From the NCBI GenBank assembly GCA_038503075.1, contig JBCAML010000005.1, positions 1,984,001 to 2,048,000 of the forward strand: a stretch of 64,000 bases of DNA, written 5' to 3'. The notes under the pieces are model-generated. The model did not search any database and was not told the origin of the DNA. It worked only from the letters and a program-made list of their open reading frames with translations. The stretch is from Gyromitra esculenta (lineage: Eukaryota; Ascomycota; Pezizomycetes; Pezizales; Discinaceae). Positions within the stretch are counted from its first letter, which is position 1. The number at the start of each line of letters is the position of its first letter. Below, piece after piece: positions 1 through 12,162 of this stretch. Both the position numbers and the translations under genes were made by a program.

Positions 1-1511
1 CGTAGGCAAGGTACTTGACCCCTCATAGCCCTGCGTATTATATAAGCCAGGAGCTAGTCGGAATAAGACTAAATTTAATAATTTAGTCACAAAACATCAC
101 TCGAAGTGGGCAGCTGCCCCGAAAGTTGTAGAGATAATCGGGTACAGAGGGTAGCAATTATTTGACAAAATTCTCACTGCCCTGAAAGCACACCATCTAC
201 GTACTTGATTTTTCGCTACCCATCGAGGTTCCGTGCCCATTCCTATTCCGACGCCCTGAGATATTTCGCTCGAACCTACGCCGAGCCAACACTGAAACTA
301 TCACTTCGTTTGTATTCAGGGTAGGGCGAAATTAGAGGGTAACCATAAACCAAAGTATGGTCGTCCACCACAGCACATATATAAGGGCCTTGTCACTCTG
401 ATTTGCCACGGTTGGTGCCCAAATCTCCACTCCTCCAGGCTTAGGCCTTGCAAATAATCACGCCAGTTTCGCCCTGAAGTGCGGTGAGGGCCGGGCACCA
501 ACGATGCGATGCCAAAGGTTTCCATGAAATCCTATCCAAACGGCCGCTAGAGCGCCAGAGTCCGTACATATTAAAAATACATTTCTAATATAAGTGTCAT
601 AATATTGGGCACGTACAGATCAGATCAATGTCAATGTCAATGTCAATCGATTGCTTGCTTCCTTATGGAGAAGGCTGCGCCTTTCCCTCTCTCCATATTA
701 TATTGGTTTTTCGTGCTCACAAGATACTCGTACTTTTCCTATTCTTAAACTCTGCCGAGCCCCCCGAGACCTTCCGCAGGCCCCCGACCGAGCACCGGAA
801 CCCGTGCCCCTTAGGCTCCGTGCGTCCCGCGGCCGTATATCTGCCGGACGAATCGAAGCCCATAAAGGGTAGAAGATAAGGAAAGCTTATATAAATGTAT
901 ATTATGAAGGACATATATCTGGGAAACTGATTTTTTTGAGAAAAAACACCCCGATTTATTTTTTGGCTGTTGCTGGAGCTCGTGTGAGATTGAAGTCCAG
1001 GTATTAGTTCCATGTTATGCCTGTGAGGATGCACCCGGATAGGTGGTTGTTTGTGGTCTGGCTCATTCCCGTAGCCCGGCGATTGCGCATACACACTCTA
1101 AAGCACAACCCACGACCGAAGACCACGGGACGGAACCTCCGAAGCTCAGAACATTGCTATAATCCGGAGGTGAAGGTGCCATCTAACTGTCTAGAAAAAA
1201 AAACATTCCCAAAGACATACACACTGTTCTCCATGGATATCTGCATACATATCACATATGCTGAGGTGCAGTGCTATGACCGCCGAGTGATCCACAATGA
1301 CGAAGCTCCCTGTTCTCCGCCAAGCCCATCCAGAGCCTCATAAAACAACCCCTCCACCCCGCCTTACTTTGGAAAATCTCAACTTATCTACCCTAGAGAA
1401 ACACCATTCGAATCCCGTCCAGCTCCAGCTCCAGCTGTAATTAAACCGAATTATTTAAATATAACATAAGCCACCATTCCAACAGCAACAGACAGCTCTA
1501 CAATCAAAGCA
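1..1511. other. Spacer upstream of RIO1; no gene recognised
   Basis: I find no supportable gene. Short open frames on both strands overlap each other and lack family features. A small TCAATG-type tandem repeat lies near 627-647. The last ~200 bases before the RIO1 ATG are rich in CA and CT runs, as expected for a fungal promoter and 5' leader. Confidence 0.6.
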
Positions 1512-3331
1512 ATGGCTTCTACGGCCGAAGAACACCTTCCTACCTATGCAGCAGCCACAAACCCGGAATACGAATTCGTACCAAATCAAGGCTATACGAC
1601 CAACCCACACGTCGACAATCCAGAATTCGTAATTTCCCCCTCACACGAGAATGAGAACGAAGACGAAGATGAATACGACGACGACGACGACGACGAGGGC
1701 CTATTCGACGACGAACTGAACGACCAAGACTGGACCGAAAGCGGTGGTGGCCACGGCGGCGGCGATTTCACGAAAAGCTATAACCGCCAGCGTAGGATTA
1801 TCGAAGCCACAAACTCTTCCAATGCGGGCGGCGATGGGGGAGCCGTGAAGGGGAATAAACATAAACCGAAGGCGAATACGGCTGCTAGAGTGGATGATCA
1901 GATCCAGAGCTTGACGAAGTTTGCCGCGAGGATCAAGTTGGGAGATGTTGAGTCTGGTATGGGCGGTGGAAAGGGAGATCGGTATGGCGTCCTTGCTTCG
2001 CTTTTGTCGCGCCCTTGGGGATACATTACTATCCGTTCACTCGGCACAATAGCAAGATAAAAGAACTGACCTTATTTAGAAGCAATGATAAATCCGACCG
2101 CGCAACATCTGAACAGGTCCTCGACCCACGTACTCGCATGATCCTCCTGCAGTTAATAAACCGTGGAACGATCCATACCATAAACGGCGTACTCTCAACC
2201 GGCAAAGAAGCCAACGTCTACCACGCCCTCTCCTCCCCTCCCTCTGAAACAGACTCTGATTCTCCCCTACACCGCGCTATCAAAGTTTACAAAACCGCAA
2301 TACTGGTCTTTAAGGACCGCGACCGCTACGTTTCCGGTGAACATCGCTTCCGCAATGGCTACAATAAGAGCAATAACCGCGCCATGGTCAAAATCTGGGC
2401 CGAGAAAGAGATGCGGAATCTAAAGCGGCTCTGGACCGCGGGTGTCCCGTGTCCCGAGCCTCTATTCTTGCGGCTGCACGTACTAGTTATGGGCTTCATC
2501 GGTGATAGGAAAGGGTGGCCGGCACCACGCCTTCGTGATGCACCGATCGAGGATGTGGAGACGTGGGATGTGTTGTATTTGGAATTGCTCGGGCTCATGC
2601 GTGACATGTATAGGAAGTGCAAACTCGTGCATGCGGATCTGAGTGAGTATAATGTGCTCTACCACAAAAAGAAGCTGTGGATCATCGACGTATCGCAGTC
2701 CGTCGAGCATGATCATCCGCGTAGTGCAGAGTTCCTGCGTATGGATGTGAAGAATGTGGGTGATTTTTTCCGCCGCAAAGGGGTAGAGACGGTGGGTGAG
2801 AAGCGAGTGTTTGAGTGGATTACAAAAGGGGAGGAAGATGCTGGGGCGCTGCCAAGAGGCGGGGAGACTGAAATCGACGTGGAGGTTTATAGGCAGACTT
2901 TTGTCCCTAGGACGCTGGAGGAGGTTTATGATGTTGAGAGGGACGCGGAGAAGGTTGGAAGAGGAGAAGGGGAGGACTTGGTGTATAAGGATTTGTTGGC
3001 GGAGAGGAAACCAGTTGATGAGAATGAGGACGAAGAGGATGACGAAGATGAGGATAGTGAGGAAGATAGTGAGGGCGAGACAGGTGACGAAGATGGCGAG
3101 GAGAAGATTCACAAGAAGGATAGGGATGCGGATAAGAAACCTAGGGGGAGGAAACATGAAGATAAGGATGAGAAGAAGGTATGTTTCGCCTGCCATATGG
3201 CCGAGATAGTGACTGACTTGACTTGCGGATAGGAACATAAGAAGAAAGTCAAGGAAGAGAAGCGTGAGGCAAGGAAGGCGAAAATGCCGAAACATGTTAA
3301 GAAAAAGCTAATTAGCACGAAGAAGAAGTAG
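1512..3331 (+). CDS. RIO1: Serine/threonine-protein kinase RIO1 (atypical kinase)
   Basis: Exons 1512-1981, 2080-3178 and 3233-3331 join to a 555-residue protein. RIO1 is an atypical kinase/ATPase acting late in 40S subunit maturation, in cytoplasm and nucleus. Visible: an acidic N-terminal stretch (about residues 40-75), the conserved SDRATSEQVLDPRTRMIL block opening the RIO domain, the nucleotide loop STGKEANVY (196-204), catalytic HADLSEYN (Asp about 343), and metal-binding IDVSQ (Asp about 360). The tail is acidic, then lysine-rich, ending in KMPKHVKKKLISTKKK, typical of Rio1. Intron 1 (98 nt) has a CTGAC branch point and splits an Arg codon; intron 2 (54 nt) is phase 0. The two overlapping frames that look like separate genes are joined by intron 1. 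Rio2 is excluded because it has an N-terminal winged helix, absent here. Confidence 0.95.
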
Positions 3332-6269
3332 TTGCTGAGGGTTAGTAAAAATGAAGGAGGGTTAAGTTTATGTGTCACTTGTTCATAGGATCATGGAGAA
3401 TTACTCGGCGAGTCTAGGAATCGGGTATGTTTTGCTGTATTTTATTGTAGATACAAAAATGGTGTTGGCTTTTGATTCTGCTCAAGTATTTGCTACTGTG
3501 CTTTGTGCGGTGATATAGTGATTTCAATGAGTTAATGCCTGGATTTATCAGACATCCAGCAGTTCGGCCTGTGTTAAACGAGTGATAGTACATTGATATA
3601 TATCAAATATCGAAGTTTATGAGCGCCCTCCGGAAAAGTAATTACTATTATTCCGTCTTCTAAATGCTCTATCCTATCTGTTCAATTTGCCTTACAAATT
3701 CATGAACTAGTAGTATCCATATATGAACCCTTGGGTAATACTGTTCTCACTTCGTCGCTTCGGCTTCATTGCACTCTTTATCTTGCTGGTTTAGATGAAC
3801 TTCAACACAGATTTAATAACGTCCGATTTTAGTGCTGGAGGTTTATGCGTTGGGTAGTCGCTATAACGTGATATTGCAGCACGGGATTGTATGAAATAAT
3901 TAAACCTGTAGCTACAGTAATCCTTGGTGACAAAACGTAGAGATTCCAATTCGCGGGGCGTGAATTTCTGACCGAAATAGGTCACTAATAATTCGAAATA
4001 ACAGTAGTAACAATAAGAGTGATATGTGGATACGACATAATGAAGAATCTGAAGAAATATCATCACCGCTTCTCACTCGATTGAGATCAAGAGAAATGTC
4101 ATTATGCAATTAGATAGGCTTGGCGTCACGCATTCATCTCGGCACAACATTCGCCCAAATTCAATATATTGTAGAATAGCTAGATTTAGTATATACGTGT
4201 GCAAAGCAGCGCCCTACTCCAGACCAAGAATTATCAACACTATCTGTAGCGTTTCTTAATATGCTACAATTCCCCTCTCGGCCTTGGCTCCGCAGCCGTT
4301 TTCTTGGATTCGGAGCTACCGCCGCCCTCAAGCTCCACTTCCACATAATTCAACTCCGGATGAGCTCTAGTAAGACAACCTCAACACAAGATCGTATCTC
4401 GCGCACAATCATCATAAGGTCTCCTCAGCCACCTTGAAAAAATTACGTTCGAAACTTACTCATTTTTTCTACGTTAGTAGGACTCAATAACTCGATGGCG
4501 GGTCGGTGGACCTCCGCCTCGACACAGCAAGGTCATAGAGTATTGGAAGTAAGAAAGTGGATACCTAAGACGCCCTGCGGCTCGTATGAAAATGTGCTCT
4601 TGGCTTTTGAGGCCATAGTGAAGACGTAGTCCGAGACGCGTCGGAGGCGGTGGAGAAGGTGAATCAAGGGCGGGAGAAGTACCATCCCCTCGAGGATTTT
4701 CTGGTTACGTGTAGCCTCCTCAGGGGCTGTAGCGCCTCAAATGAGCACTCCATTAATTGGTTCGACTGTCTTCGATACGTTAGATCTTGATGAATGGGAA
4801 ATGATATAGTGTGTATATTTTTGGTCCAAGGCATGTGGGGAGAGCTGTGCGAGGCGGTGAATCCACGGCCAAAGCTTGATGATGGGGAAGAGATGCCATA
4901 GTATAGTGAATAACTTGCGAGAGGTAATTGGGCAGATCTATATGTAAGGGGGGCGGAGTTAGAGTAGATAGGTCTGTATCAACGTGCCTGAGAAATGAGG
5001 AAGATGATCTCATTTGGAAAAGTGATGGAGGTTGGGTTGAGATCAGGGTGGTTGAGGCCACGTAAGTCTTTCGCCCGTTATTTGATATCTTAGAGGTGAG
5101 CGATTGATGGGAATTGTCTTGCCAATTTTTGTTGTTAGTTTATAGCTAGTGGCGAGGATTATAGAGTGATCGAGGAAGCCACATACGCATGGCTGTACGG
5201 AGACAATTTATGGGAGAAACATACGGTACCTCTTATTATTACTTCTTGCCATGTACCGAAAATTCCTATAGCCAGTTATCGCTTTTTTGTGAGAGCAAGT
5301 CTGGAAACAATACGAGTAGGCTTACTGCCGCGTCTCGCAGGATTACTGGGATGATAGATTCTCTATTACGTTCATACGAACAACAATAGTGACGGTTCCG
5401 GAAACCGGTTAGGTGAGAAAACTAAGTACTTCTAACAGTACTGGGGGGAAGTGGTTCCAAGTGGCAGTGTGTCGAAGTATTAGTTCGCATGTAAATAAAA
5501 AAGATTGCCGAGCTAGTCTTGGCTCGCTGCCACTTGGATCGTTTTCACCCCGTACCCGTAGTACGTGTTTCTTTCAACACTTCTGGGCACTGCTATTGGG
5601 GCAATCAATGTACCTCTTATTTGTTTTTGTCTTTTGGCATCCGCCTCCTGTTTGGGGGCGGGGCCGGAGCACTTTACCGTACTCTTGGCCGATTCTTCAT
5701 TCTTCGAGAGAAACTAAGAACAGCCCCGAGCTTCGGAGTCCGCTGTAAGCTTAAGAAATTTTCGCCCGAGTGATGCTTGGCGGTTTTCGATTGGAATAAG
5801 TCCTGACCTGAGAGTTAGTGTCACCTGTCGATGATCTCTGTGTGGCTGTGCTGGTTAGGGAGTGCACCACCGAGAATACTCTTATCGATCCAATCGGCAT
5901 TGCATCCTTTTTGGGACTAAAAAATGAGAAATTGTGCTTGGGACTTGTCCGGGTATAAGCCATTCAATACTGGTAGGTGTCTGGAGCTGTGAAAAGCCAT
6001 TGGCCTATAACTTGGCGAGTATATGTAGCACATACGTGGTGGATCGTATACGTATCTAAAAAAAACCCCTACTAGCAAAGAATAAACTAATGTTCAAGCT
6101 GGAAGGATCTGTCTCGAAACCAATTTGAAAAGGTTGTACTGAGCGGCAGCTAGAACAACAGGAGTTTATGTAACTATCTAGCAGAGACCCATGCCTTGGG
6201 TTACGCTATTACATCCCATCTCATGTGATACTGATTCGGAGTAACTCTCTCTCAACTGTATATTAATAA
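3332..6269. other. Spacer with scattered decayed-looking frames
   Basis: No intact gene is supportable. On the minus strand at 3791-4066 there is a frame of about 90 codons whose composition looks protein-like (contains KFTPRELESLRFVTKDY) but which lacks a convincing start or splice context; it may be a gene remnant. Other frames at 4780-5061 and 5413-5748 start at non-ATG codons and resemble nothing I know. Confidence 0.45.
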
Positions 6270-7349
6270 ATGCATATAGTTAAACAATATTTGACCTTAT
6301 TCAAAAGAGAAAGAGAAAGGCCATTCCTAGATTATGATGTCAATGATAGAAATTCAGGATACACATATTTTTATGATGGCTATCACAGTAATCAGAGTAT
6401 GGGCATTAAGAATGCTCTTGAATATATCGAAAAAGATATCAACATATTACATATATCGTGCTATAAGTTCATGCTCATAACTCCAAGCCCGAGCCTTGCG
6501 TACTTTGGAGAAGGGCCCAGAGCATACGGTCACATGATAATATGGTCATGAAAACACCGAACCCATGTCCTTCTTGAATTAAGAAAGCTGTTCGAATTGG
6601 CCGTAAACTTTATCACCACGAATATATCAAATCCCCTTAAAATGTGTACAGTGGTACCTGAAGTTCATTGCTCACCCTCACCGCATACGACCAGATCGGA
6701 TCAGTACCTACCAATTCAGGTTTATAAAATTGATAGTGTTATTAGTTTTCAGGTGATATCAAACTCACAGCGCTCTTCCATTATGATTGTATTCGACCCT
6801 TCCAATAAATTTAGTTCAAAGCCAATGCAGTCTCAACAAACTGTCAACACTTGGGTTCAATTTCCCATGGCTAAGCCTGAAGCGATTCGCAAAAATCCGA
6901 CACAGGGCTCACCTTCTACAGCCAAAGATATCCAACAAGAAGACCTGGAGCGAATGTCTGTGTGCGAGTTTAATGGAATCGCACTACTAGAAAAATTTCA
7001 TCGGAACTTTTCAGTCATGCACCGTATTATCGAAGTAGAGAATATAACCCTTGACAAAGCTCTCAAATCAGAGGCTGATTGTCACCAAAGGCCGACTAAG
7101 GTCTGCTTGATCAAGTCGCGGATACGTCAGACATGCATTGATCCTAAAATTGGTTACTTCCACCCCTTTCTGGACGAATGGCGCTCGTTCCCGTCCGAAG
7201 AGATAGAGGAGGAAGTGTTAAATAACAGCTGTCGGTTTAGAATTTCTAATATCAAGGCAAAATATATAAAAATGACTTCTGGTTGGAAGAAACGTGGTGT
7301 TAAGGAACTCGTTATTTCGTCTCCTTTCGTAGGATCTCCCATGGTTTAA
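6270..7349 (+). pseudogene. Unrecognised 360-codon frame interrupted by a single TGA
   Basis: From the ATG at 6270 to the TAA ending at 7349 one reading frame is open except for TGA at 6549-6551. The two halves are 93 and 265 codons; the first in-frame ATG of the second half is at 6642 (235 residues). The translated text has ordinary amino-acid composition (for example LLELRKLFELAVNF just after the stop, and EEIEEEVLNN near the end) and no family I can name. No GT-AG intron of normal size with length divisible by three removes the stop, so I read it as a gene with a nonsense mutation, or as two parts of an orphan gene. An open stretch this long is unlikely by chance in this AT-rich spacer. 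No signal peptide or membrane segment is evident. Confidence 0.45.
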
Positions 7350-9264
7350 ACTATACGTAAGCCTTGTAATAATATTTCATGTATTTTCGAAGCAATATTT
7401 GGTCCTGGATGTTGTACTACTAATTATCAGCATATCTAATAAACCAAGAGCTTTTCAAGTTTCAAGAAAAACTACATGTAATTCGCTAAGTTATATATGC
7501 ATAGCTTTATTTTACTATAATTTCATTCTAATAACTAAAAAAAGGCGCTTTGTCGTATAAATGAGAAAATAAAGGAGCCTGGTATCTGTCCATGATTGAG
7601 TGTCATTTTTGATATCTTCATCTATCGGGTGATAAATATTGACCTTAGATTTGACGGCTGACGTTTATTCATTTATTATTTCAATAGGATTTGGTGGTTG
7701 ACAGCATGATGCGTGTTTCCCTTGATCGTGTGATATACACGAACTAGGAGAACCTAGTTAGCTACATCATCATGCAGAACCACAGGTTGGCTCACTATAC
7801 AACCCGATACCGTTCCCACTTCTCGGCACGGCAGCCGACCAGATCCGATCCTATGAACACTTCAGATCCCATAGATATTCCCATGTATTTCCCTGTGACC
7901 GCCTGGGGCACAGGGCCTCGGCCCGGAACGTTAACTCATAACCATATAAAAATGGCTGAGCCTCGCAACGTAGCGACGTAGCAACAAACCCCTCGCGATC
8001 CCCTACCGACATACAGCACCATCTTCAACTCCCCGCATACGGATATTGTACAGTGGTCCTGCAGCTAGCTTCACCGCGATGAATGAACTCAAGTACTAAC
8101 CCGTGGAACGCAGGGTCTCAGCACGGGTCCTTGCAGACTACAGTACCGATTGGTTTTGAAATCTTTGACAAGGGGGAAAAAGGTTGGTTTCACAAAGCAC
8201 CCTTACTTCCGGTTCCGTACCTAACCGTTGAAGCCTAGGTTCTAGGCAACAACATCATGAGTAATCACTCGCTACTGACAGCACCGAGACACTCTACTCG
8301 GGGCGGTTGCGAACAACCTGAACATGCAAGTGCGAGTTGACTAGCCAATCTGTTAGTGTGCTAGCTGAGGACGAGTCAAAAATCGCTACCAGCAAAAGTT
8401 GTGTTCAGGTTTTTCGTGCCTTCTGTCCCGAGCAGGGCTCGATGATTCACATGTATGCAGAGACAACGAAAGGGAGGTAAACCGTGTATCATAGTATCAA
8501 AAAGGCAGAAATACCTTCCTGTGTTTCTTGACATCGCTTGTTTCCATCAAGAACCTACCCAATTCCCACTCCGGGTCAAAGGCAAGGTTGGGCCAGCAGA
8601 GAACGGGTGTTTATCATAGGAGAAGTTCTAACACTAAGCCTAAATAATTGTGCTCTTCATATTTTAAATTCTTTTTTGTCATTGGTTTGGTTTCATCGTT
8701 GACCTAAGAGCAATTGTGCTGCGGACCTCCAAAAGATCTTCAGGTGAATATGGTCTACTGGACTCCTAGGTTCACAGGTTCATCGGGCCCCGTAAGTAAC
8801 TCTAATTCATTGGCGAGCCTTTAATATAGATCTCGATTATTATGCTTGACTGATGCTTTTAGAACGGGCTGAGTCCACATATCCTATAAAAATGCACTGA
8901 GCCTATGGTTTTGGATGTGGAAAACGTAGCCTTTTCCAAAAACATTGGTCAAATACGAGTAGGTAACTAGACATGATACAGTATCGCTAGTGTGGAGAGT
9001 GGCTGTCCTGTGTCCATATCACAACATGCTTGTGCACTGGTTACACACCCGTCTTAATATAGTTGATATTTTCCACTCTACAGACCCTCTTGTATACATA
9101 ATATTTACAACCCCACTCTTCGTTTCACCTCCCCTGCCCCTCCGAGCAAGACTCAAAATTTAAAACAACGGATTATCGATCCTGGTTCACCCGCAAGAAA
9201 AAGAAAAATGAGACAAAACACCTGGGAATAACCATGCCGTACCGATAGATAAATAGAAACTCGA
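7350..9264. other. Spacer, no gene recognised
   Basis: AT-rich sequence downstream of the orphan frame. The short frames present, such as 7772-7981, have no family features. It ends in the 3' flank of the minus-strand sugar transporter. Confidence 0.5.
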
Positions 9265-10644
9265 CTAGTCCTGTCTTTTAAGTGCCCCCTCTATAGGACT
9301 CGACAACTCATCTTCTGCGCCATCAACCTTATTATCGAACACCGTTTCAACCTCCGTCTTCTCCAGTGGAACATAGTCACCTGTTGGTCGCGAATCGGGT
9401 TTCGAATAGAGCCATGTCGCAAATAAAACGACACCGGCGCCGATGATGAACTAGTAGTGATGAGAAGGTTAGTTTTCGCTAACCGGGCGGGGGTGGGGAT
9501 GGAGCCTACGTTAAGAGTAACAGCAAAATCAAAGAAATACACGCTTGCTAGACAACTAATCAAGATACTAATACTAGTCGCAAAATTCTTGGCAATATTA
9601 TCCGCAAAGTTCACACACAGCGCAACCACAATTCCGCCTGCAGCTTGGAACGCAATCGCAGTCCAGACAACACTATTATACCCGTCGAAGAACCCCCTCT
9701 GCATGATTTCTGTTCCGTCCTTGAACACCACCCCAATAAAGAATGCTGGAAACAATGAGTAGAAGGATAGTTGAATATTCCGCACCCACAATGTTGCGCT
9801 AGACCCTTTGAGAACTTTCTCGAAGTAGACACCAGCCAATCCGGAGATCGTGCATGCTATTGCCACAGCAACTAGACCAATGGTACGGTTCATCTCAGGT
9901 TCCATGTTGTTGTCATTGTGAATACCTTCATAAGTCGCGGAACGGCGTTGATGGCTATTGGTATTTGTAGCGGAGCTGCTAGGAGAGGGGAGTTGGACGA
10001 TTGCGACACCCATTGTAAGTAGAATTAACGAGATCCATTTCTTAAGCGATAAACTTCTGTTCAGCATTGTGACGCTAAACAACGCGGTGGTAAGAATCTT
10101 GAGCTGGTAGGTGACTTGAAATGTCGCCGCGTCCAGGTTAGACACAGCAACATATTGTAGGGTGTTTTGAAGCGTGTATAGACATGCTGGGATCGCCAGC
10201 TTCCAGTTATCGGGGCGGAAGACGTCGCTGTAAAGATGGTGGATGGAGTGAGAGAGGGGTGTCATTGGGCCGTCAACCTTGCGGCGGTCCCGGAATGCGA
10301 CCCAAATACATATCGCGAGCTTGATAACTTCGTTGAGGAATACGGCGGTGGAGGTGAAGTATCGATGTGAAGATGTCATGGGCATTATGCGGGAATAGTG
10401 CATTATCTTGAAGTCACGTGAGCGGCTGGACAGCATGAAGTTTCGAGCATTGGGGGCGAACGTACAAGAATCAGGGCTGAATTTTGGAATGTTAACTGTT
10501 TTCATTGTCAGCTGCTTATCCGTGCTAGGAGAGTAGCAGTTGGCCCCCGGGAGCTAAGGGGGGGTATTGTACAGTAACAAGAGAGATGTGCTTCATGGGC
10601 ACACCCATGAAAGAGGGCACGCTCTCGGGGGTGTCGGCCACCAT
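9265..10644 (-). CDS. Nucleotide-sugar transporter (UDP-galactose/UDP-GlcNAc transporter family, SLC35A type)
   Basis: Four exons on the minus strand (10644-10573, 10495-10466, 10406-9510, 9450-9265) give 394 residues. The family exchanges nucleotide sugars for the monophosphate across Golgi or ER membranes. The N-terminus begins MVADTPESVPSF; the 10-codon exon 2 encodes LTFQNSALIL, which joins exactly to IMHYSRIMP in exon 3, the conserved start of this family. Later family segments include FLNEVIKLAI, LQYVAVSNLDAATFQVTYQL, GVYFEKVLK, WVRNIQL and NFADNIAKNFATS. About ten hydrophobic segments are visible, with an insert of about 40 polar residues after the PSPSSSATN stretch. Introns are 77, 59 and 59 nt, all phase 0. 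The C-terminal tail FIIGAGVVLFATWLYSKPD follows intron 3. Reading straight through introns 2 and 3 gives a false 404-residue frame. Substrate cannot be told from sequence. Confidence 0.93.
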
Positions 10645-12162
10645 GATGGCGGCTTAGGGGTTGATAGGAGACTGGAATTACGCGTGGGGGACTTGGTGAA
10701 TTGAGGTGAAAGGATATATGGTCGTCAGCGAAGGAGTGTGTGAAAGGAGATGGCGAATAAGTAGAGAAGCAGTTGTTTTATTTTTTTGACTGATTCTAAT
10801 AAAATGACGATAGTGGTATCTAGTAGGACCCCAGCATGCTAATAAAAAATCGATCCTTGAGCGTAGACGGCTATGGCGGGGGGTGGGAGTGGGTTGTGCG
10901 GCGTTGGCGGCGGTCCCTGGCGGAGTTAGGGGACAGTCGAGAGAGAAAAGAAGCTACGACAAGCTGGCCTCCCCTAGGCCAAAAATACTTTTCCCTTCTG
11001 GAATTCTTAGGGCTTGGTAAAAACGGCAGCCATCCAGGGCTTATGTCATACAGTTTTTGGCTGTAGATAGGGCAGGTACAAGTTGTGCCTTTAGCGCGAA
11101 GCGTGGAAACCAGGTCATAGCGCTTTCGCCGTCAAACGCCGGATCCATAGCGCTGGAACAAATACCGACACCGTTACCGAATCTAGAGTAGGTACTGACA
11201 TGGAATAATTGGCCCCTATTCGATTTTCTGATCTAGACGGAGAAACCCCCGACGATTTTCGCAGCAACAGCTCGCTTAGCGCAATCGACACATTTTAGAT
11301 GGCGTCACGCCATGTAGGTTCCTGGATTGAAGCGGCAACAAGATCCAAGAAACCAAAAGCCAGTGGCTGCACTTTTCAGCTGGTACCAGCATCAACAGAG
11401 AAGTGGAGAAGTCCAAGATGACAATAGGTCAATCCAACCATTGGCTTCCGTCATCGGTTATTCCCAAGCAAACAAGAACAACATTCCGTCCCTTTTTTAA
11501 CTCTCTCAGCTACACATATGCTCAATAAAGAAAATGCCGAGAAAAATAATACGAACTAGGGACACAGTAAACAGCGAATAGTGCCTACACACGGCGTGAC
11601 TACGTCAACTGGTGTTCACAGCCGACGGGAGCTGAATTCCTGGAAGTCGTGAAAAATGCAACACCCAGCACACTCTGCCTTCCCTCCTGCTTACCCCCCG
11701 ATCTCGCCTTCGATGCAATTCTTACTCCGCTTCACCTCCTTGCACTCACTCTGTCCTCATTCTCTGGTCTCCTTGTTTCCATTGCCTTAAAGCCGTTGTG
11801 ATCACGCTGCGTCTTGGTAGCAATTGCGAAAGCGTCCTAGATTCCCACGCGTTCCCCCACCCGCCAGATCTAGAAGCACAGCCTCCAGATTTCTGCATCT
11901 GAAACCGACAGGACTCGCTTCCGTACCTCACTTGTGAAAGATCATCTCCGTTTTGTATTATAAGGCCGTTGAACATCCCTCACGAGCACTGGGTCACCGC
12001 TAAGCCCCAGCCCTCAACTCTGCTTCATCGATCCCTAGACTTAGCGCCGTTTTTCGATAAGAGCCCAGCAAGCTTCTAGTGGCATTCTAGGCGGCTCCAC
12101 TCGAATCATTTCATAACCATCAATTCCGGAGAAAGGCTCACCCAAGGCGGTAGTACATCAAT
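10645..12162. other. Spacer/promoter between transporter and CAX genes
   Basis: No gene is supportable. The transporter and the exchanger are transcribed away from each other across about 1.5 kb, so this holds both promoters. The right-hand 450 bases are C/T-rich, as expected for the exchanger's promoter and leader. Confidence 0.5.

Noticed and set aside
2483..3295. 270-codon minus-strand frame
   Set aside because: Antisense shadow of the RIO1 kinase exon, whose motifs and splice joins are clear.
5413..5748. 111-codon plus-strand frame with hydrophobic C-terminal half
   Set aside because: Starts at GTG, has no family features and overlaps another equal frame; likely chance.
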